Below are positions 1-8,907 of a stretch of 64,000 bases of DNA, piece by piece; position 1 is the first letter of the stretch, and each line of letters opens with the position of its first letter. The position numbers were made by a program, and so were the translations under genes. The notes beneath the pieces were generated by a model. It saw only the letters and a list, made by a program, of their open reading frames with translations, was not told the origin of the DNA and ran no database searches. The DNA comes from Bacteroidales bacterium (lineage in GTDB: Bacteria; Bacteroidota; Bacteroidia; Bacteroidales; P3): assembly GCA_009785425.1 (NCBI GenBank), contig WQWI01000008.1, forward strand, positions 1 to 64,000, written 5' to 3'.

Positions 1-138
1 AACAGGAAGAGATCCCGGATTGTCAAAAATAATGGAATTTCTTACTTGAGAACCAAAACCCAAATCTAAAACAGAAGACTGGGAGTAAACAAGTGTGCTC
101 GCTAAAAATAAGAATAGCAAAGTAAAGGTTTTTCTCAT
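1..138 (-). CDS. Secreted protein, N-terminal fragment (runs off window)
   Basis: Minus-strand reading from ATG at 138: MRKTFTLLFLFLASTLVYSQSSVLDLGFGSQVRNSIIFDNPGSLPV; signal peptide; TATCTTTG box upstream (~190). Confidence 0.7.
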   Translation of the reverse strand, partial: MRKTFTLLFLFLASTLVYSQSSVLDLGFGSQVRNSIIFDNPGSLPV

Positions 139-338
139 TGTTTATGATAGTTTATTAATTTGTAGCATGATTTTATTACACATAAAGACTGCAAAGATAC
201 AAAAAAAAAATGAATCTACCAAACTTTGAAGGCGGTTTTAAGCAAAAAATAAATACCAGTAAGCGACAATATGCTAATAATCACCGATTTACACTTTGTG
301 AAAATTTTAAAAAATGGCGGTTTTAAGCATATCGCCTG

Positions 339-1655
339 CTACCCCCAATATCTATCCACAAATTCTTGCTTGATTGAAACCTCCTCTTTCGAGAAGTATT
401 TCGCAAAGAATTTCCATGCTGTATCAAGCATTTCAGTGGTATCGATATTTACGTCGATTGCGAGTAAACCTTCGGCATAATCCTTTGCAAAAGCGAGTGT
501 ACGGTTGTCATAATCGGATAGATCAAAACCGTTTTCCAATTTGGTTTTTGCGTTGGCAGCATCGGCATAAAGACGGACACAAGCGTTCATCACTTGCGGA
601 TGATCTTCACGGGTTTGCTTACCTATTACCAATTGCTTCAAGCGTGATAACGAACGGAACGGGTCGATAATAACTTTTCCTGTGTCGCTGTCGGCACGTA
701 AAAACAACTGTCCTTCGGTAATATATCCGGTATTGTCGGGAATAGCATGCGTAATATCCCCACCGCTCAACGTAGTTACCGACAAAATCGTAATTGAACC
801 ACCATCAGGCAACTGTACCGCCTTTTCGTAAATTTTCGCAAGATCGGAATAGAGCGAGCCGGGCATACTATCTTTCGACGGAATTTGATCCATACGGTTA
901 GAAACAATACTCAATGCATCCGCATAAAGCGTCATGTCCGTGAGCAAAACGAGTACGCTTTCATTCTTATCCACAGCAAAATACTCCGCAGCAGTAAGAG
1001 CCATATCCGGAATAAGCAAACGCTCTACCGGTGGCTGTTCCGTGGTATTCATAAAGCAGATAATTCTGTCTAATGCACCGGCACTTTCGAATGTTTTTTT
1101 GAAATACAAATAGTCATCGTTACTCATTCCCATGCCTGCCAAAATAATGCGGTCAACTTTTGCACGAAGGGCAACCATTGCCATAACTTCATTATAAGGT
1201 TGATCCGGATCGGCAAAAAACGGAATTTTTTGTCCGGAAACCAAAGCGTTGTTCAAATCAATACCTGCAATTCCCGTAGGAATGAGTTGCGAAGGCTGCT
1301 GTCTGCGAAACGGATTTACCGATGGTCCACCGATTTCGCGTTTTTCGCCATCAACCTTCGGACCACCGTCAATCGGTTGTCCGTAAGCGTTGAAAAATCG
1401 TCCCGAAAGGTCGTCGCTCACATTTAGAGTTGGCGATTCACCCAAAAAGGTCACTTCCGTAGCCGTACTGATACCTTCTGTTCCCGCAAATATCTGCAAA
1501 ACAACTTGGTCGCCGTTGATTTTCACAACTTGTGCCAAACGGTCGCCAACCATAGCGAGTTCATCATTCATCACATTTTCCGCCTTAATCGTAACGGTTG
1601 CTTTGGTCACACCTTCTAACTTGGTGTAGATTTTTTGGAAAGGTTTTGTATTCAT
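339..1655 (-). CDS. atpB: V-type ATP synthase subunit B
   Basis: Translation MNTKPFQKIYTKLEGVTKATVTIKAENV...; start trimmed from the ORF track, whose 51-aa N-terminal extension reads through a repeat element. Confidence 0.93.
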   Translation of the reverse strand: MNTKPFQKIYTKLEGVTKATVTIKAENVMNDELAMVGDRLAQVVKINGDQVVLQIFAGTEGISTATEVTFLGESPTLNVSDDLSGRFFNAYGQPIDGGPKVDGEKREIGGPSVNPFRRQQPSQLIPTGIAGIDLNNALVSGQKIPFFADPDQPYNEVMAMVALRAKVDRIILAGMGMSNDDYLYFKKTFESAGALDRIICFMNTTEQPPVERLLIPDMALTAAEYFAVDKNESVLVLLTDMTLYADALSIVSNRMDQIPSKDSMPGSLYSDLAKIYEKAVQLPDGGSITILSVTTLSGGDITHAIPDNTGYITEGQLFLRADSDTGKVIIDPFRSLSRLKQLVIGKQTREDHPQVMNACVRLYADAANAKTKLENGFDLSDYDNRTLAFAKDYAEGLLAIDVNIDTTEMLDTAWKFFAKYFSKEEVSIKQEFVDRYWG

Positions 1656-1713
1656 GGTCTTTGTATTTTCTTGCTTAGTTCTGTGAGTATGCTTGTTTTG
1701 GTGTTTCCTTTGA

Positions 1714-1877
1714 TAGCCGGCAGATTCCTCAGTCGCTACGCTCCTTCGGAATGACCGCGTTTCACATAAGGAAAGGGGAGGTTGCAGTGGCGAGGCATGC
1801 CTCGCCACTGCAACCTCCTACCCCCACCACATTGAAAGGATTGTCATCCCGAACGCAGTGAGGGATCTGCTTGCTAT
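1714..1877. repeat. Composite palindromic element A
   Basis: Left arm TAGCCGGCAGATTCCTC...CGGAATGACCG, central perfect 42-nt palindrome (1777-1818), right arm GTCATCCCGAACGCAGTGAGGGATCTGCTTGCTA. Confidence 0.9.
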
Positions 1878-1943
1878 TATTTCCAGCTCTTTTCATTAAT
1901 GAGTTAAATTTTATACTATCCAAAATTATCAAAGAGGTTCTTG

Positions 1944-2261
1944 TCATTGTTTTTTCGTCTTATACTCAAATCCCAAATCGGCAGCAATATTCAGCTCAAC
2001 ATCATTACCACTTCCCAATTCATACAGATACTCAGGAGCGAAATCTGCACCATTAGACCATTCTATCGTATTATATGTTATTCTGCACTGTTTGAAATAG
2101 TCTATATTTTTTAGTGGAGCATACACTTCACCAATCAATTCATTTTTCAAATCAACAATTCTCGTTTCCCCTGTGTTAAACTGCAGCCACAATTTGTAGT
2201 CGTCCAAATGCCTGACATCTGTAACCTCAAGAAACGTTGTATTTTTAACTGCTTTCATCAT
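1944..2261 (-). CDS. DUF2442-like protein
   Basis: TDVRHLDDYKLWLQFNTGETRIVDLKNEL...NGADFAPEYLYEL pattern; adjacent to DUF4160-like gene. Confidence 0.75.
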   Translation of the reverse strand: MMKAVKNTTFLEVTDVRHLDDYKLWLQFNTGETRIVDLKNELIGEVYAPLKNIDYFKQCRITYNTIEWSNGADFAPEYLYELGSGNDVELNIAADLGFEYKTKKQ

Positions 2262-2262
2262 T

Positions 2263-2520
2263 CTATACTAAAGGTGCAATTTTACCAATAGGTTCACCAT
2301 TTTGTGCTTTATTCCATAATTCTAACAATTCCACTCTGTGAATTTCCAACCAATCAAAAACCATTTTCAACGCCCTTTGTGGCATTTCGCCAACCACTGT
2401 GCCGTTTTCAATATAGACTAACATTTTATATTCACCATACCACACATGAAAATGCGGAGGGTTATGATCCTTGAAGTTCATCAAAATGATTAGTCCGTAA
2501 AATTCACTTATTCTTGGCAT
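2263..2520 (-). CDS. DUF4160-like protein
   Basis: MPRISEFYGLIILMNFKDHNPPHFHVWYGEYKMLVYIENG pattern; start trimmed to MPRIS. Confidence 0.8.
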   Translation of the reverse strand: MPRISEFYGLIILMNFKDHNPPHFHVWYGEYKMLVYIENGTVVGEMPQRALKMVFDWLEIHRVELLELWNKAQNGEPIGKIAPLV

Positions 2521-2543
2521 AATTGGTGTTTTTTTTTGCACTA

Positions 2544-4304
2544 TCAAGCGACTTTCCGCTCTTCAATAGCTTCCGCCAACTCCCCAACATAGCGATCATA
2601 CTCTTCGCTTTCATATTCCGAATAATTCATCTGCTTGCAAATGTTAATAATGCGTTTATAGAATGTCGCACATTCCTCAAAATTCTTGAAGTCGAAAGTC
2701 ATATCGCAAATATCGAGAATTTTATTGTACATGAATTTTTGTCGCTCAAGCGGACAGTTCGCGTCAATTTTGTCAAACGCATCTTGCTGTAAAATTACAA
2801 AATCTATCAATTCCGACTTCCAAAATCTGTCGTGAAATTCTACCGGAACGCCATCATCACCCAAAATGTTGATTTGGTCGTTCACTTCTTTTCCACGTTG
2901 TACGACAGTTTTACCTTTATACACTTTTTCAACCCAACCTTTTTCAATACGTTCGTCCAGATATTCCACAATTTCCGGATATTCCAAATATTTAGAATAG
3001 CTATCCACCGGATCAATCGCCGGATAACGCTTGCTGTCTGCCCGCGATTGAGCAAGTGCATAGAAACAGCGTGCGGTTTTTTTGGTCGCCTCCGTTACAG
3101 GCTCTTTCAAGTTTCCTCCTGCCGGCGAAACCGTTCCCAAGAATGTAATTGAGCCGGTTTGTCCGTTGTTCAAATACACGAAACCAGCACGTGCGTAATA
3201 ATTCGAGATAATCGCAGGCAAATCCATCGGGAAAGCATCCGCTCCCGGAAGTTCTTCCAAACGGTTCGACATTTCACGCAAAGCCTGTGCCCATCGAGAT
3301 GTCGAATCTGCCAACAATAAAACCTTTAAACCCATTGAACGGTAGTATTCGGCAATTGTCATTCCGGTATAAACCGATGCCTCACGAGCTGCAACAGGCA
3401 TGTTTGACGTGTTACAGATAATCGTCGTACGTTCCATCAATTTCCGACCGCTACGAGGGTCTTCCAAATGCGGAAACTCCGTAAAAATTTCTACAACCTC
3501 GTTAGCACGCTCTCCGCAAGCAGCAATAATAATTACATCGGCTTCGGCTTGCTTGGAAATTCCGTGTTGCAATACTGTTTTACCTGCACCGAACGGACCC
3601 GGAATAAAGCCTGTACCGCCTTCTGCAATCGGATTAAATGTATCAATCGCACGAACACCTGTTTCCATAATTTTGAACGGACGTGGCTTGTTATCGTAGG
3701 CTGTGATTGCGACTTTTACAGGCCATTTTTGGCTCATGGTCAGTTTTTCCTCGTTTCCATCCGAGTCCACAATTGTTGCGATATGATCATTAATTGTGTA
3801 ATCCCCTATTCCTGCGAGCCACTTAAGTGTATAACTACCCTTGCTTTTGAACGGCACCATGATGCGATGAGGCAACCACCCTTCTTTTACTTCGCCAAGC
3901 CATGATGCGGCTTCCACCGTATCACCCTCTTTTGCAGTTGGTATGAAATGCCATGTTTTTTCTGTGTCTAACGGCTGTGTATATTCACCACGTTTGAGAA
4001 AAACACCATCCATTTTTTCGAGATCATTTTGCAATCCGTCAAAGTTTCGCGAAAGCAGACCCGGTCCCAAAGTTAGTTCGAGCATGTGCCCTTGAAATTC
4101 AACATGACTACCGATTTTTAAACCGCGTGTACTCTCAAAGACCTGCGTATAAGCTTTACTACCGACGATTTTGATAACCTCCGCCATCAACTTTGTGTCT
4201 TCACACTCGATCATACAGATCTCGTTTTGTGCCACAGGTCCATCCACTTGAACTGCCACAAGGTTAGAAATAATACTCGTTACTTTACCAATTGTATTTT
4301 TCAT
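2544..4304 (-). CDS. atpA: V-type ATP synthase subunit A
   Basis: GPFGAGKTVLQHGISKQAEADVIIIAACGERANEV P-loop; catalytic A subunit. Confidence 0.95.
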   Translation of the reverse strand: MKNTIGKVTSIISNLVAVQVDGPVAQNEICMIECEDTKLMAEVIKIVGSKAYTQVFESTRGLKIGSHVEFQGHMLELTLGPGLLSRNFDGLQNDLEKMDGVFLKRGEYTQPLDTEKTWHFIPTAKEGDTVEAASWLGEVKEGWLPHRIMVPFKSKGSYTLKWLAGIGDYTINDHIATIVDSDGNEEKLTMSQKWPVKVAITAYDNKPRPFKIMETGVRAIDTFNPIAEGGTGFIPGPFGAGKTVLQHGISKQAEADVIIIAACGERANEVVEIFTEFPHLEDPRSGRKLMERTTIICNTSNMPVAAREASVYTGMTIAEYYRSMGLKVLLLADSTSRWAQALREMSNRLEELPGADAFPMDLPAIISNYYARAGFVYLNNGQTGSITFLGTVSPAGGNLKEPVTEATKKTARCFYALAQSRADSKRYPAIDPVDSYSKYLEYPEIVEYLDERIEKGWVEKVYKGKTVVQRGKEVNDQINILGDDGVPVEFHDRFWKSELIDFVILQQDAFDKIDANCPLERQKFMYNKILDICDMTFDFKNFEECATFYKRIINICKQMNYSEYESEEYDRYVGELAEAIEERKVA

Positions 4305-5134
4305 AGGTCTATATTTTTTTGCTCTACCAATGTTTTCACAAAACCGTCGAATAGCACGGCTCCGCGTTCTTTATCCAGTTTCAACCAACGATCCAAAATA
4401 TCTGCTTTTACCAAAAAAGCAAGAATTTTGTCCATGTCGAAATAATTAAACGTTGTCAATTCGTCCGCCAATTGCCAACGGATTTGATCGAAACGAAATT
4501 CACGTTCCAAAAGATCAATTTCTTCGTCGAGTAAATTAAAAATTTGCTCTCCAAACGGAATCTCACGTCGAAGTCCGAAGTCTGGCAAATTATTTTTAAC
4601 AAAATAATCAATCTCTTCGTCCCAACCTATCAATTGTTTTTGCATAGGCTCTCCTAATTTCCTACACATCCAAGCAGCTTGAATGTTACGCAAAATATGA
4701 TCAAATTCCCACCACAAACGAATAAATCTGTTTTTCGATTTTTCTGCAATCTTTTGATAAAATTGCAACCAAATATAGTACGATCTCTTGCGATACTCTT
4801 CATGAAGACCGCTACTTTCGTGTCCATATTTGAATTTTTGAACGAAATCAATCATATATTCCGGCATGTCGTCCGGTTTTTCTAATTGGGTTTTTAGAAA
4901 ATCTAAACTATAATACCCTTTATTGTCGAACAAATCTTCTCTCCCTCGCATCAAATGATGAAGATTCAGATGATCGTAAGGCATAAGAAATTGTCGTATA
5001 AGCTCACGATCGCAATCTTTGATTTGTCCGTAAATTTCATCGACAAGAGCTCTTAAATCAAAATCTTTCACATCTCGTTCGAGCACAAAATCCGGCAATC
5101 CGGCTACCAAATAATGATATTCCCGCTTGAACAT
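4301..5134 (-). CDS. DUF2764 family protein (V-ATPase operon associated)
   Basis: YHYLVAGLPDFVLE...; position between subunits E and A. Confidence 0.75.
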   Translation of the reverse strand: MFKREYHYLVAGLPDFVLERDVKDFDLRALVDEIYGQIKDCDRELIRQFLMPYDHLNLHHLMRGREDLFDNKGYYSLDFLKTQLEKPDDMPEYMIDFVQKFKYGHESSGLHEEYRKRSYYIWLQFYQKIAEKSKNRFIRLWWEFDHILRNIQAAWMCRKLGEPMQKQLIGWDEEIDYFVKNNLPDFGLRREIPFGEQIFNLLDEEIDLLEREFRFDQIRWQLADELTTFNYFDMDKILAFLVKADILDRWLKLDKERGAVLFDGFVKTLVEQKNIDL

Positions 5135-5136
5135 GG

Positions 5137-5742
5137 CTATTGTCTTCCAAACAAAAGTTCAACCAATTTCGAGCGAATATGTGTTTTGAAAAGTTCCGCA
5201 AAATCGGCATCCGTAAACGTAAGTTGATAACCGCCGGCTCTAGTATTGATACGGAATCCGGACTTTATATTGCGTTCAAATTTCACATCTACACCTTGTC
5301 CGAATGCGTTTTGCATATTGTTTTGGAGCATATTCAAAAACTCTGCTTCTTTGTTTGCCGGCAAAATCACAGTTAAATTGTCTGTTTTTTGCATATCTCC
5401 GATCACCATTTTGATCAAATCTTTTACAAACACAACATCATCGAATGCTTTTGTCACAGGTGTTTCAATGGTTTTAGCAACAACCAAATCTTCCACCGTT
5501 TGCTTTACACGTGCAATGGTTTGACGCGATGCCAAATCAATTTCCGCTTCAGCATTTCGTTTGGCTTCAACGGCTGATTTTTCCGCTTTTTCTATGATAT
5601 CCGCAGCCTGTTTCTTAGCATCTTCGATAATCTTCTCAGCTTGTTGATGTGCATGCTGAACCAAGTGTTCTGCTTCGGATTTACCTTTTGAAAGCCCCTC
5701 GTTGTACAACTTTTCCGTGAGTTGTTGAAGTTTATTTTCCAT
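5137..5742 (-). CDS. atpE: V-type ATP synthase subunit E
   Basis: Coiled-coil N-terminus MENKLQQLTEKLYNEGLSKGKSEAEHLV...; operon position. Confidence 0.85.
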   Translation of the reverse strand: MENKLQQLTEKLYNEGLSKGKSEAEHLVQHAHQQAEKIIEDAKKQAADIIEKAEKSAVEAKRNAEAEIDLASRQTIARVKQTVEDLVVAKTIETPVTKAFDDVVFVKDLIKMVIGDMQKTDNLTVILPANKEAEFLNMLQNNMQNAFGQGVDVKFERNIKSGFRINTRAGGYQLTFTDADFAELFKTHIRSKLVELLFGRQ

Positions 5743-5857
5743 ATGGTTTTGAGTATATAGATTTTTTGCCATGCAAAGATACGAAAAAAAAAGGAGTTTT
5801 CAAAATTTGTATGTAGTCAGGCAAGAGGTGCGGTTTCTGCATAGCAAAAGGGGCAAA

Positions 5858-6043
5858 TAGCAAGCAGATGTCTCGACTTCGCTTCGCTCCGCTCGACATG
5901 ACGGCATTACAAAAAGAGGGGAAAATGGAGTGAGAGGATTTGGCGGCTTCGCCGCCAAATCCTCTCACTCCATTTCATAACGAAACACCCGTCATTCCGA
6001 GCGAAGCACACGTAGTGTGCGAAGTCGAAGAATCCCCCTGCTA
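5858..6043. repeat. Composite palindromic element B
   Basis: TAGCAAGCAGATGTCTCGACTTCGC...; central inverted repeat 5923-5975 with 25-nt arms and 3-nt loop; right arm GTCATTCCGAGCGAAGCACACGTAGTGTGCGAAGTCGAAGAATC. Confidence 0.9.
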
Positions 6044-6143
6044 CAGCGAAACAAACAATAATGACCAAGCAAAACATGCTATATTTAGACCAGGAATTGT
6101 TTGGTATTATTGTTTTTTTTTCGTATCTTTGTCGAAAAAAAAC

Positions 6144-7124
6144 ATGAGACCATTATTTCTAACTGTAATCTCCGCATTTTTGCTGACTGCATGCAATCTT
6201 GAAAGAAATGTTCAACCTAATTCGGGTGGTAGAACTCTCGAAGTTTTAGTGGTTTGCAGCAGAAGCGATTTCGAAGGCGAGGTGGGCGACACATTACGTG
6301 CAGCTCTTATGAGACCCAATCCGTCGTTAAATCAGGCCGAACCGATGTTTACGTTAGCGAATGTAGCTATGAGTGCATTCGAAAGAGCCGATATGTTTCA
6401 ACGTATGCGGAGTATCATTATAATTAATTTTACTCAGGAAAATCTGCGGCCGTTTATGGTCAGACGAGATGTTTGGGCAAATAATCAAGTCGTGTTTCAG
6501 TTCAATGTTCCGGATAGAGAAACTTTTTTTACGCTATTCAGAGAAAATCAAGCATTGATGGAGCAAACGTTTTTCCACAGAGAGCATGCACGCATGATCA
6601 GCACATTTCGAGCTACGGAAAGTTTTATTATTTCAGACCGTTTGCGAAGCACATTCGGCTTTAGACTTGTTGCTCCTGATCAATTTAGGGTCCGTACAAG
6701 TAATCCGAATTTTGTTTCGATTAACAGAGAAACAAGGCATTTCGGGCAAAATATTATGGTTCACTCCTACCCTTTTACTGCTAACAGTTTCACGCAAGAA
6801 GACATCATTCGTGTTCGCAACGAAATTTCACAACGTTATATTTTCGGTCCGATCGAAGGCTCGTTTATGACTACCGAATACCGCGTGCCTCCAATAAGTA
6901 GAGAGGTAAATTTCAATGGACGATTTGCCATTGAAACTCGCGGATTATGGCGACTAATTGGTGATTTCATGGGTGGTCCCTTTGTCAATTATGTGTTTTT
7001 TGATGAAGAAAGAAATCAAATGATCATGATTGATGGCTTTGTACATGCTCCGGGACGGAACAAACGCGATTTGTTGTTGCAATTAGAAGCAATCGCATAC
7101 TCGATAGACAGAATCGAAAACTAA
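6144..7124 (+). CDS. DUF4837-like lipoprotein
   Basis: Lipobox MRPLFLTVISAFLLTAC; TATCTTTG promoter box directly upstream. Confidence 0.65.
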   Translation: MRPLFLTVISAFLLTACNLERNVQPNSGGRTLEVLVVCSRSDFEGEVGDTLRAALMRPNPSLNQAEPMFTLANVAMSAFERADMFQRMRSIIIINFTQENLRPFMVRRDVWANNQVVFQFNVPDRETFFTLFRENQALMEQTFFHREHARMISTFRATESFIISDRLRSTFGFRLVAPDQFRVRTSNPNFVSINRETRHFGQNIMVHSYPFTANSFTQEDIIRVRNEISQRYIFGPIEGSFMTTEYRVPPISREVNFNGRFAIETRGLWRLIGDFMGGPFVNYVFFDEERNQMIMIDGFVHAPGRNKRDLLLQLEAIAYSIDRIEN

Positions 7125-7221
7125 GTACCCCCGTAAGGGCGAACCCACGCTTGCATTGAGCGCAGTCGAAATGTGTTCGCCCAACCCCCAAAGGACAGAT
7201 ACCGGTTCTTGCTCCAACAAA

Positions 7222-8253
7222 ATGAAAATCGAACAAAACATACCGCTAAGAAAACACAATACGTTCGGCATTGACGTAAACGCTCGGTATTTCGTAGAAA
7301 TATCAACAATAGACGAATTGAAAACGCTCGTTTCCTCCGACATTTTTCAAAATAATTCCTACTTAATTTTGGGCGGAGGTTCAAACATCTTGTTTACAAA
7401 ATCCTTCGACGGGTTAGTGATAAAGCCCAATTTTAAAGGCATTGAAGTTGTTCGTGAAACCGAAAACGAAATTTTCATCAAAGCATATTCCGGCGAAATT
7501 TGGCATGATTTTGTGATGTACTGTTGCGAAAAAAACTGGAACGGACTCGAAAATTTAGCTTATATTCCGGGGAATGTCGGTGCATCGCCCATTCAAAATA
7601 TCGGAGCATACGGCGTTGAAATTAAAGACGTGTTGGATTCGCTTGAAGCATTTAATTTTGAAACAAAACAGATTGATATTTTTTCAAACATAGATTGCAA
7701 ATTTGATTATCGCGAAAGCGTGTTCAAGCACGAATACAAAGGAAGATACGTGATTTGCTCGGTAACTTTTCGTTTATCAAAACAACCTAAATTCGACACA
7801 AACTACACAGCAGTAAACGATGAGCTGAAACGCATGAACGTGTCCGAATTATCTGCGAAAACGATTGCCGAAGCCATCACAACTATCCGCAAATCCAAAC
7901 TTCCGGAAACTTCGAAAATCGGCAGTGCAGGGAGTTTTTTCAAGAATCCGACAGTATCGCAAGATATTTTTCAGTCCTTAAAAACACAGTATCCGGATAT
8001 TGTTGCATACCCCTGTCATCCTGAGCAAAGCGAAGGATCTGCTATGAAATTAGCCGCAGGCTGGCTTATCGAACATGCCGGCTGGAAAGGGTTTCGCAAG
8101 GGCGATGCGGGTGTGCATACACAACAGGCGTTGGTGCTCGTCAATTACGGAAAAGCAACAGGTGCCGAGATTTTGAACCTCGCTCATCAAATCATAGATT
8201 CCGTAAAATCAAAATTTGGCATAGAATTAGCACCGGAGGTGAACATTTTTTAA
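7222..8253 (+). CDS. murB: UDP-N-acetylmuramate dehydrogenase, with in-frame repeat insertion
   Basis: LILGGGSNILFTKSFDGLVIK, NVGASPIQNIGAYGVE, GSAGSFFKNP, KLAAGWLIEHAGWKG. Confidence 0.93.
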   Translation: MKIEQNIPLRKHNTFGIDVNARYFVEISTIDELKTLVSSDIFQNNSYLILGGGSNILFTKSFDGLVIKPNFKGIEVVRETENEIFIKAYSGEIWHDFVMYCCEKNWNGLENLAYIPGNVGASPIQNIGAYGVEIKDVLDSLEAFNFETKQIDIFSNIDCKFDYRESVFKHEYKGRYVICSVTFRLSKQPKFDTNYTAVNDELKRMNVSELSAKTIAEAITTIRKSKLPETSKIGSAGSFFKNPTVSQDIFQSLKTQYPDIVAYPCHPEQSEGSAMKLAAGWLIEHAGWKGFRKGDAGVHTQQALVLVNYGKATGAEILNLAHQIIDSVKSKFGIELAPEVNIF

Positions 8254-8297
8254 TCAAAAAACCTAAAGATAAATTTGCTAAATTCAAAAAAATGTTG

Positions 8298-8305
8298 TAA
8301 CTTTG
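8298..8305 (+). promoter_or_regulatory. -7 promoter box of the small RNA
   Basis: TAACTTTG with TTTG about 20 nt upstream. Confidence 0.65.
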
Positions 8306-8458
8306 TGGGGCTGAAAGGAACTTGTTTTAAGTTTACCCGCGATTAGCACAGACGACGAATTTTCACTGTGACTAACACTAAGAGGACGGTCAAAGCGTCG
8401 AAAATTGACTCCAGAAGGTTGGTGGCCCTTTTGCTCTGAACAAGTTCCTTTCAGTCTT
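8306..8458 (+). ncRNA. Structured small RNA, 6S-like candidate
   Basis: -33 TTTG (8274) and -7 TAACTTTG (8298-8305); ends pair perfectly over 16 nt (CTGAAAGGAACTTGTT 8311-8326 with AACAAGTTCCTTTCAG 8439-8454), followed by a T-run; no plausible ORF. Confidence 0.6.
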
Positions 8459-8900
8459 TTTTCCAAAGTAAATTTTCGTTTTTGAAGTATTTTTTGTCCC
8501 TTGTAAACGCTGTTTTTATCTCATAAAAACCTGCTTTAAAAGCAAAATTTAACTCTATAACTGTTACTTTTGGAACACAGTTCCAATGTACTAAAAAAAA
8601 TGATTGTCGACCTTCCTGCTTATAAATCCGATTAAATTTATCTATTACCAAATCAACGAACATTAGCGGAGTTAGTCCAAGTTTTGCTAATTCGTCTTTG
8701 TGTCGATTAAAGATGTGTTTAATGTGACTGTCGTCAATGTAGATGTCTGCTGGGGTTTTACCGATTGCTCTAGCAATAGGGCTGCGTAAGCGACCGATTT
8801 TTCTATACTGCCTTTGATATTCAATTCGAGAGCTACCTGCTGTTGTTTTCTTTTTCATGTCGTGTTTTATTTTTAGTAGATAATTTGTTTTTGCGTTCAT
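8451..8900 (-). CDS. Putative PBECR/BECR-fold-like nuclease domain protein
   Basis: IYIDDSHIKHIFNRHKDELAKLG...ELNFAFKAGFYEIKTAFTRDKKYFKNENLLWKKD; family assignment by pattern only. Confidence 0.45.
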   Translation of the reverse strand: MNAKTNYLLKIKHDMKKKTTAGSSRIEYQRQYRKIGRLRSPIARAIGKTPADIYIDDSHIKHIFNRHKDELAKLGLTPLMFVDLVIDKFNRIYKQEGRQSFFLVHWNCVPKVTVIELNFAFKAGFYEIKTAFTRDKKYFKNENLLWKKD

Positions 8901-8907
8901 TTATGTA

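Noticed and set aside
5940-6143. N-terminal extension of the DUF4837-like ORF
   Set aside because: Translates palindromic element B (SEAHVVCEVEESPCY); promoter box and lipobox place the true start at 6144
8284-8466. 60-aa minus-strand ORF over the small RNA
   Set aside because: Its sequence is explained by the structured RNA on the plus strand; low-complexity translation without homology
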